This document shows positions 7,919-12,114 of a stretch of 12,114 nt of DNA, piece after piece (position 1 is the stretch's first letter; every line of letters starts with the position of its first letter). Origin of the DNA: JBGAWK01 sp044227665 (GTDB lineage: Bacteria > Bacteroidota > Bacteroidia > Chitinophagales > JADIYW01); assembly GCA_044227665.1 (NCBI GenBank), contig JBGAWK010000065.1, positions 1 to 12,114 on the forward strand, read 5' to 3'. Made by a program: the position numbers and the translations under genes. A model generated the notes under the pieces. That model did not search any database, was not told the origin of the DNA, and saw only the letters and a program-made list of their open reading frames with translations.

Positions 7919-8146
7919 ACAAAAAAATCAAATCAAAAATATCGCTCCACGCTCATAGCCTGCGCTTGGCTGCCGATTTTTGACAGGCTCGGCTTTTTGG
8001 GGCTAGTGTGGTAGCTGTAAGTTCATGGTTTACATTTTTAGGGAATTTTAATTCTATATTCCTGTCCATCATTCAATCATAAGAATCATGGTGCAGACTA
8101 TTAGCTGTACGCTTTTGTGGCAAGTTTATGAGGTTATGGCTGGGCT
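7919..8146. repeat. Cassette-flanking direct repeat, copy A
   Basis: It aligns with 10083-10309 in the same orientation at roughly 85% identity by eye, with one 1-base gap. The first 82 bases differ at only three positions; divergence increases towards the immunity-gene side. It lies 3' of the immunity gene at 8209-8691, just as copy B lies 3' of the lipoprotein gene at 10308-11126. The bases left of 7919 do not match those left of 10083, so 7919 is a true repeat edge. Confidence 0.88.
7933..7983 (-). terminator. Conserved hairpin with T-rich tract, copy A
   Basis: Arms around TCAAAAATATCG (7933-7944) and CGATTTTTGA (7974-7983) pair with a 2-base bulge, with an inner AGCC/GGCT stem at 7957-7960 and 7968-7971. 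Read on the minus strand, the hairpin runs into TTTTTGATTTGATTTTTTT. It may therefore terminate transcription of the toxin-immunity genes. The structure is conserved in copy B, but the stem is AT-rich and interrupted. Confidence 0.4.
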
Positions 8147-8153
8147 TCTTTAT

Positions 8154-8200
8154 TGTCCTGAGTTGCGCCACGAGGTAGCACCGAAGGTAACCTCAGGACA
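8154..8200. repeat. 47-base REP-like palindromic element
   Basis: TGTCCTGAG (8154-8162) and CTCAGGACA (8192-8200) are perfect 9-base inverted arms enclosing 29 bases. On the minus strand the interior also offers GAGGT/ACCTC and an ACC-TTC-GGT mini-hairpin that would compete with the outer stem. It is GC-richer than its surroundings and absent from the matching place beside copy B, which suggests a separate insertion. It could be an interspersed REP-type repeat or a hairpin protecting the 3' end of the immunity transcript. Confidence 0.6.
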
Positions 8201-8208
8201 GAGGGGGA

Positions 8209-8691
8209 TTAATTATCTATATTTAGTATTATTGAATGGGGTAAATATGGGACAAATTTATAATTATTCGAGTCTATATTCCACTCTATAGTACTGTCAT
8301 TTATATATGAAATATCTAAAAGGTATTTCTCAGAATTCATCCGATAATTTATTATATAAAAAAATATAGAGTTATCTTTTATGTCTGATTTTAAAAACTT
8401 TCCAGCATATTGATTTTCTTCCCATGCTTCATTTATAGCACCATCGTCTATTGTAGTACAGAAATAGTCAAAATACACAGTATCTAGATTATAATAAAAA
8501 TGTATTGTCAATTCATATTCACAATTTGACCCAAAATATCTTTTTTCACAGGTGTATTTAGTAAATTTATTAACTACTTCATTAGTATCAATAACAGTAA
8601 TATTGCTTGTTTCATCTCCTGTAACAGCATTATTTTTACTTTTCATACAGCATAGAAGAATACATACAAACACGATAATATAGAATCTCAT
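8209..8691 (-). CDS. Lipoprotein, putative immunity protein for the GH108-type toxin
   Basis: A 160-residue protein. A short hydrophobic N-terminus ends in LLCC (lipid-accepting Cys14 or Cys15), so it is a predicted lipoprotein. The mature region is rich in Tyr, Phe, Asp and Asn, mostly strand-like, with three further cysteines (48, 57, 78) that could form a disulfide in the periplasm. I recognise no domain. It begins 7 bases after the stop of the muramidase-tipped RHS gene on the same strand, the standard place for cognate immunity genes in polymorphic toxin loci. Periplasmic lipid anchoring fits protection against a peptidoglycan hydrolase, as with periplasmic inhibitors of type VI lysozyme effectors. 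The immunity role is inferred from position and localisation only. Confidence 0.72.
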   Translation of the reverse strand: MRFYIIVFVCILLCCMKSKNNAVTGDETSNITVIDTNEVVNKFTKYTCEKRYFGSNCEYELTIHFYYNLDTVYFDYFCTTIDDGAINEAWEENQYAGKFLKSDIKDNSIFFYIINYRMNSEKYLLDISYINDSTIEWNIDSNNYKFVPYLPHSIILNIDN

Positions 8692-8698
8692 AAACTGT

Positions 8699-9940
8699 TT
8701 ATTTTTCAGGTCTTAACTTATTGACCCTATCTCTCCATCCTTTAATATGATCGTAATAGTTAGAAGGATTAGTGTATTTGATATTTTCATAATGTTTCAT
8801 TTGTTCATCCAAGAAATTGTTTGTTAATGCATCTGAATTTACGGAATTAATTGCTTTAATTTGTTCGTCGTTAAGTTTCTTCCAATTTATCTCAAAGCTA
8901 TATCCTAAAGAATTTAAAGCGGATTTTAAATTCTTATTGATTATTCCAGGAGTTAGTACCGACTGATCTAGAACAGCAATCTGTAACCCATAATTATTAA
9001 ATTCAACAATTCTATATACTTCAAGCCTTTGAGCATAATAATGCAAGGCTTGTGTTTTAGTTAATTTTAGTATGTTGGCATCTAATTCGGGTACACCTAG
9101 ATATTTTGCAGCTTGCGACCATTCTCTAGTTTTAGCTATACCATAGTTTGTAAGCCCCCCAGGATCTGTTTTTCCATTATACACTCCTTTTTCAGACTCT
9201 ATAATGCCTTCAAGCAACTTAAGTGTTGAACCTGAATAGTTTACATCATAAATTAGCTTTTGAGTAGCTTCGCTTACATCAATAATGCCTACACTCTCTT
9301 TTTCAAGTTTTGCATAAATAGTATTCAAATCTGTAAGGTCTTTATCATTAGTGCCGTTTATCATTTCATTAACTAACTCCTTAACTGCTGCCTCTGTCGT
9401 TACATTAATCACTCGTATGTAATTAGTGGTCTTATTATCAGACATAATAAATTTACCTTGTTCATTATAATAGTCATCATCACCTTGTGGGTCAATAAAT
9501 AATAAAGGACAATTCCTAAACGCATCATATGGACTTCTCCAAGGTTTTAATACTGGGTCCACATTCCATCTCCTTCCCAACCTACCATCATACTCCCAGT
9601 ATTGAGCAGTTGTAACGCTAGGATTTATTTCATTTTCTCTTTCCTGTCCATTAAAGCCATACCTATACGCATACGTTGGGAGGGTTACGGAGGCTATGGC
9701 GTTGGTGTTGTCCTGTCCGGGGGTGGCGATGCCGGTATGCTGCTGCTGTAGGCTGGAAATTCGGAAGCTGCCGCCGACGCTGCCATAGCCTTGCTGTACA
9801 AATAGCACTATGGCTACGCCGTCACTGCGTGTCTGCACGGCAGGGGTGGTATAGCTTCCCCATTGTGTGATGGGCACATACGCCAACGTACCAGAATTCC
9901 ATATCCCCTGATGTTCATATTCTTCCTTGTCAAAAAGCAT
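8699..9940 (-). CDS. Orphan RHS tip with GH108-type N-acetylmuramidase toxin domain
   Basis: A 413-residue protein. Residues 92-153 carry an RHS-associated core remnant: YRYGFNGQEREN at 92-103, DGRLGRRWNVDP at 118-129, and a terminal FIDPQGDD where the variable tip usually begins. After a linker, residues about 242-410 match the GH108 lysozyme-like family. The segment IIESEKGVYNGKTDPGG puts candidate catalytic Glu250 ahead of DPGG (259-262) and TNYGI (264-268). A C-terminal segment ending IKGWRDRVNKL resembles the PG_binding_3 domain normally found with GH108. The predicted action is cleavage of peptidoglycan glycan strands. The gene is far too short for an RHS shell and has no signal peptide. 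The frame stays open 16 codons above ATG 9940, to a TAA at 9991-9989. I infer an orphan tip module or silent cassette. Confidence 0.82.
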   Translation of the reverse strand: MLFDKEEYEHQGIWNSGTLAYVPITQWGSYTTPAVQTRSDGVAIVLFVQQGYGSVGGSFRISSLQQQHTGIATPGQDNTNAIASVTLPTYAYRYGFNGQERENEINPSVTTAQYWEYDGRLGRRWNVDPVLKPWRSPYDAFRNCPLLFIDPQGDDDYYNEQGKFIMSDNKTTNYIRVINVTTEAAVKELVNEMINGTNDKDLTDLNTIYAKLEKESVGIIDVSEATQKLIYDVNYSGSTLKLLEGIIESEKGVYNGKTDPGGLTNYGIAKTREWSQAAKYLGVPELDANILKLTKTQALHYYAQRLEVYRIVEFNNYGLQIAVLDQSVLTPGIINKNLKSALNSLGYSFEINWKKLNDEQIKAINSVNSDALTNNFLDEQMKHYENIKYTNPSNYYDHIKGWRDRVNKLRPEK

Positions 9941-9963
9941 AAGCGCCGCCTCTGTGGTAGTAT

Positions 9964-9971
9964 CAAATGTA
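9964..9971 (-). promoter_or_regulatory. Possible -7 promoter element upstream of the orphan RHS tip
   Basis: The minus strand reads TACATTTG, an exact TAnnTTTG match, 23 bases before ATG 9940. If used, it would let the orphan toxin and immunity pair be expressed independently of the upstream RHS gene. The match lies inside the open frame that precedes the ATG, so it may be chance. No -33 element is evident. Confidence 0.35.
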
Positions 9972-10082
9972 AGGATTTTTTTGTTTTTTTATAACTGGTC
10001 TAATTTTACAGGCAGTGTACAAGCGAGCGATTTATTTTTTGCTTTTATTATTTCTTTTCTTTTTGTCTTGATACCAAAAGAA

Positions 10083-10309
10083 ACAAAAAAATCAAGTCAA
10101 AAATATCGCTCCACGCTCATAGCCTACGCTTGGCTGCCGATTTTTGACTGGCTCGGCTTTTTGGGATTAGTGCGGTAGCTGTACCTTCATGGTTTGCGTT
10201 CTAGGTAATTTTAATTCTATAATCCTGCCCATCATTTAATCCTAAAAATCATGGTTCAGACAATTATACGAATGGTTTTGTGGGAGTTTTGAGGGGTTAC
10301 GGCTAGGCT
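10083..10309. repeat. Cassette-flanking direct repeat, copy B
   Basis: Partner of 7919-8146 in the same orientation. Its right edge overlaps the stop codon (10308-10310) of the lipoprotein gene at 10308-11126, so here repeat and immunity gene abut directly. In copy A about 60 extra bases, including a palindrome, intervene. Position 3' of both immunity genes implies that the element travelled with, or was duplicated with, the cassettes. Confidence 0.88.
10097..10147 (-). terminator. Conserved hairpin with T-rich tract, copy B
   Basis: The same bulged stem as copy A: TCAAAAATATCG at 10097-10108, CGATTTTTGA at 10138-10147, and inner AGCC/GGCT at 10121-10124 and 10132-10135. The minus strand then reads TTTTTGACTTGATTTTTTTG. 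It may end the transcript of the first cassette before the orphan tip gene. Confidence 0.4.
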
Positions 10310-11126
10310 AATACCCACCATCATCAACTAACCAACATAAAGAATACTTAAAATATTTAGAGTTATATAATTCAGGATTTATTATCTCATTTTCTAAAAC
10401 TAACTTACTTCCATTTTTCTTGATTCTTAGAACCATGTAAATATCATTTGGGTATCCAAGGCATGGTATTCTTGAAGAATTAAATAATATATTACAAGTA
10501 TCAATTTCATTATTTACATACAAATTTAATATTTTTCTATATTGAGTTTCGCTTCTTTCGTCTAAAAAATCAACATACCCCTCAGTTAATTTTTTATTAT
10601 GCACAAAGTCAGAATATTTATTTTTATAAAATCCATTTCTATAAAGATTAAGTATTCTAACATAATCTGATAATTGACTAGTGTCATTATAGACATGAAT
10701 ATGATTTAATCTATATTGGGTCATATTATTAAGTTGTTCTTTAAAATTATTTATCAAATCATTATACAAGGCTGTATCATTCATTACTTGGTCATAAGTA
10801 ACTTTTAGCTTCTCATTGTAATAATATTCTAAAAACTTTGCTTCCCTTGTACATTCAAAGAATCCAGCCAAGAAGGTATCTTTCCGTATAGTAGGCTCTA
10901 TCGCATAATAGGTTGTAAAGGTATCAAGATGATTATTAAAGAATGAATAGTAATCATATTGGTCTTGTATACTTACTAGAAAAGTATCTATTTTCTCATT
11001 TTTTAAAATGATACTTACATTGCCTATGGATACAAAATCGTAGATAGGCATCTCTTCCTTGCAGGATGCTATAAAAAATAGGAAAATAGGAAGAATTACT
11101 GTTTTTTTAAGGAATTTTTTGGACAT
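10308..11126 (-). CDS. Lipoprotein, putative immunity protein for the metalloprotease-type RHS toxin
   Basis: A 272-residue protein. A basic N-terminus (MSKKFLKK), a hydrophobic stretch and a lipobox IAS-Cys22 followed by KEE make it a predicted lipoprotein. The mature part is mixed alpha/beta, rich in Tyr, Asn and Asp, with helical segments around residues 85-200 and a strand-like C-terminus (YMVLRIKKNGSKLVLENEI). I recognise no family. Its start overlaps the 3' end of the RHS gene by 20 bases in a different frame, indicating translational coupling, as expected for toxin and immunity. It is unrelated by eye to the other lipoprotein at 8209-8691, as cognate immunities to different toxins should be. 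The immunity role is inferred from position. Confidence 0.75.
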   Translation of the reverse strand: MSKKFLKKTVILPIFLFFIASCKEEMPIYDFVSIGNVSIILKNEKIDTFLVSIQDQYDYYSFFNNHLDTFTTYYAIEPTIRKDTFLAGFFECTREAKFLEYYYNEKLKVTYDQVMNDTALYNDLINNFKEQLNNMTQYRLNHIHVYNDTSQLSDYVRILNLYRNGFYKNKYSDFVHNKKLTEGYVDFLDERSETQYRKILNLYVNNEIDTCNILFNSSRIPCLGYPNDIYMVLRIKKNGSKLVLENEIINPELYNSKYFKYSLCWLVDDGGY

Positions 11127-12114
11127 CTTTCAATTTATTTGAAGCATTATCCTTCGGCGGGAGGTAAGTACTCTGTGATGTATTGCTCAAGCCCCAGTAG
11201 GCCGTAGATAATGTTCCAAATTGATTTTGTATGTCCATGAAACTAAATTTCTTCTCCGCCGACATAAGTGGCGGCTTGACTGGGTTCTTCCCATCATATA
11301 GAAATTGTTGGATATTATTTTTGTCATATGTGGTTAAAAGTAAAAAATTAGAATTTGATTTAAATAGTTCTGCCTCCCCATGATCATTTGATGCCTTATA
11401 TTCCAAATATTCGTTAGGATCATGACTCAATGTTGTTTTGCCTGCTGCAACTTGTGCTTGTAATTGCCCAACTGTACCAGGACTCATCAGATTGGGTTCT
11501 GTATAGGGGTGTGGCGCATTATCTTCTGTTTCTAATCCTGCACTCTGCTTGTAATTATGTATAGTTTCATGAGCTATCGTTTTTGCTAAATAGTCCGTAG
11601 CATTCTTATCGGGGTTTTCTTTAATAAATTCAGCATGGACATCTAAATTTATAGATGCTTCTATCGTATTTCCTTGTGCTGAATTTCCTCCATCAGATGT
11701 GTATAATCCTACCGATTTTAATAGCTTTTCGCTACCAACATATACGGCTTGGTCTGTGGCATCAAATGAATTTACAACCTGTCGTTTATTCGTATTATAT
11801 CCCACCACATCTATATCAGGTATGCCATTCTTGGCATATATCTCTTTTACTTTCCTTATCACCTCTTTTTTGTCACTTAGTTTTAACTTGGCGTTTCCAT
11901 TATCTCCAATAAAAAAAATATATATCGTCTTATCCATCCCTTCGGCATCTACCATCGTAATTGGAGTATTACCAGCGAAGCTATAATTACTTTCATTTGG
12001 ATATTTAGATTTTAATGGGTCTGGGCTAAACCACCTCCCTATCCTTGCATCATACATCCTTGCTCCGAAGTCGTAAACCCCATCATTTACAGTACTTTCT
12101 CTCTCCTGCCCATT
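11107..12114 (-). CDS. 3' end of RHS-family toxin with HExxH metalloprotease-like tip, 5' end outside window
   Basis: The frame is open to the window edge: 19 codons (NGQEREST...DFGAR) precede the Met at 12057, so that Met is internal and the real gene starts beyond 12114. The visible part begins inside the RHS-associated core (NGQERE, then YDARIGRWFSPDP, SNYSFAGNTPITMVDAEG), after which the variable tip starts. Numbered from Met 12057, the tip (41-316) contains AHETIH at 162-167, a zinc HExxH motif. His183 is a candidate third ligand, followed by PNLMSPG at 188-194, reminiscent of a metzincin Met-turn. The spacing from HExxH to His183 is longer than the classic metzincin HExxHxxGxxH, so the subfamily is uncertain. 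RHS proteins encapsulate such tips in a beta-cocoon and deliver them to rivals. The overlapping lipoprotein gene is the likely immunity. Confidence 0.85.
   Translation of the reverse strand, partial: NGQERESTVNDGVYDFGARMYDARIGRWFSPDPLKSKYPNESNYSFAGNTPITMVDAEGMDKTIYIFFIGDNGNAKLKLSDKKEVIRKVKEIYAKNGIPDIDVVGYNTNKRQVVNSFDATDQAVYVGSEKLLKSVGLYTSDGGNSAQGNTIEASINLDVHAEFIKENPDKNATDYLAKTIAHETIHNYKQSAGLETEDNAPHPYTEPNLMSPGTVGQLQAQVAAGKTTLSHDPNEYLEYKASNDHGEAELFKSNSNFLLLTTYDKNNIQQFLYDGKNPVKPPLMSAEKKFSFMDIQNQFGTLSTAYWGLSNTSQSTYLPPKDNASNKLKDVQKIP

Larger units (their letters stand above)
7708..8208. other. Non-coding interval between convergent fibre and toxin-immunity genes
   Basis: I see no convincing gene in these 501 bases. 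They hold the 3' flank of the fibre gene with only a weak 4-base stem, then copy A of the cassette-flanking repeat (7919-8146), then a separate palindromic element (8154-8200) next to the immunity gene stop. Bases 7729-7918 show no structure I can support. Confidence 0.7.
9941..10307. other. Non-coding interval between the two toxin-immunity cassettes
   Basis: This 367-base gap holds, in minus-strand order, repeat copy B (10083-10309) and then about 140 bases of low-complexity AT-rich sequence with T/A runs. Next come the TAA at 9991-9989 and the short open extension of the orphan RHS frame. The plus-strand open frame across this interval has no coding character and overlaps the repeat. Confidence 0.7.

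Noticed and set aside
8088..8291. Plus-strand open frame of 67 codons through repeat A and the palindrome
   Set aside because: It begins inside the repeat, runs through the palindrome and ends antisense within the immunity gene, with no coding character.
9927..10178. Plus-strand open frame of 83 codons across repeat copy B
   Set aside because: It overlaps the RHS start antisense, mixes low-complexity T runs with the repeat, and copy A lacks an equivalent start. It is best explained as a by-product of the repeat.
7919..10309. The two direct repeats as ends of a composite transposon or integrative element
   Set aside because: No transposase, integrase or target duplication is visible between or beside them. 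Their consistent position 3' of immunity genes fits a cassette boundary better.
12055..12057. Met at 12057 as the start of the metalloprotease-tipped protein
   Set aside because: The frame is open to the window edge and the upstream codons encode the RHS core motif NGQERE, so this Met is internal.

Overview
The window looks like accessory-rich chromosome from a Bacteroidota bacterium, plausibly near Chitinophagaceae or Sphingobacteriia. The DNA is AT-rich, Shine-Dalgarno sequences are weak, and the -7 element typical of the phylum (TAnnTTTG) precedes several genes. Protein types also fit: short-signal lipoproteins, a surface fibre with a Bacteroidota-style N-terminus and an S74 C-terminus, and RHS proteins with the YGFNGQERE core motif. 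The taxonomic call is inference.

Left part (1-2693). Two class II aldolase/adducin-fold genes lie in tandem on the minus strand. The promoter-proximal one (526-1107) keeps all metal ligands and phosphate-binding motifs. The next (1-510, running off the window) keeps the fold signature but has lost the ligands, so it looks like a pseudoenzyme partner. Divergent from them is a 483-residue helical protein of unknown function (1242-2693).

Middle part (2694-7707). Three plus-strand genes with short gaps (11 and 42 bases) form a probable operon: a small zinc-ribbon protein with an L7/L12-like C-terminal helix pair, a beta-rich lipoprotein, and a 1232-residue secreted fibre. The fibre consists almost entirely of a strict 15-residue repeat in two arrays, each headed by the same short module, and ends in an S74 intramolecular chaperone domain and a coiled coil. 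A 12-base perfect inverted repeat overlaps the -7 element and stops one base before the first start codon.

Right part (7708-12114). Everything coding is on the minus strand and forms two tandem toxin-immunity cassettes of the RHS polymorphic-toxin type. The upstream cassette is the 3' end of an RHS gene that enters from beyond the window, with an HExxH metalloprotease-like tip, overlapped by a lipoprotein gene. The downstream cassette is an orphan RHS tip: a short core remnant fused to a GH108-type muramidase, followed by a second, unrelated lipoprotein gene. Both presumed immunity proteins are lipoproteins, which fits toxins acting in the periplasm on protein and peptidoglycan. The same element of about 228 bases (roughly 85% identical by eye) lies 3' of each immunity gene. 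It carries a hairpin followed by a T-rich tract on the transcribed strand. With the shared RHS core motif on the other side, it makes each cassette a recombination-ready unit. This tandem, repeat-bounded toxin store is the most interesting structure in the window.
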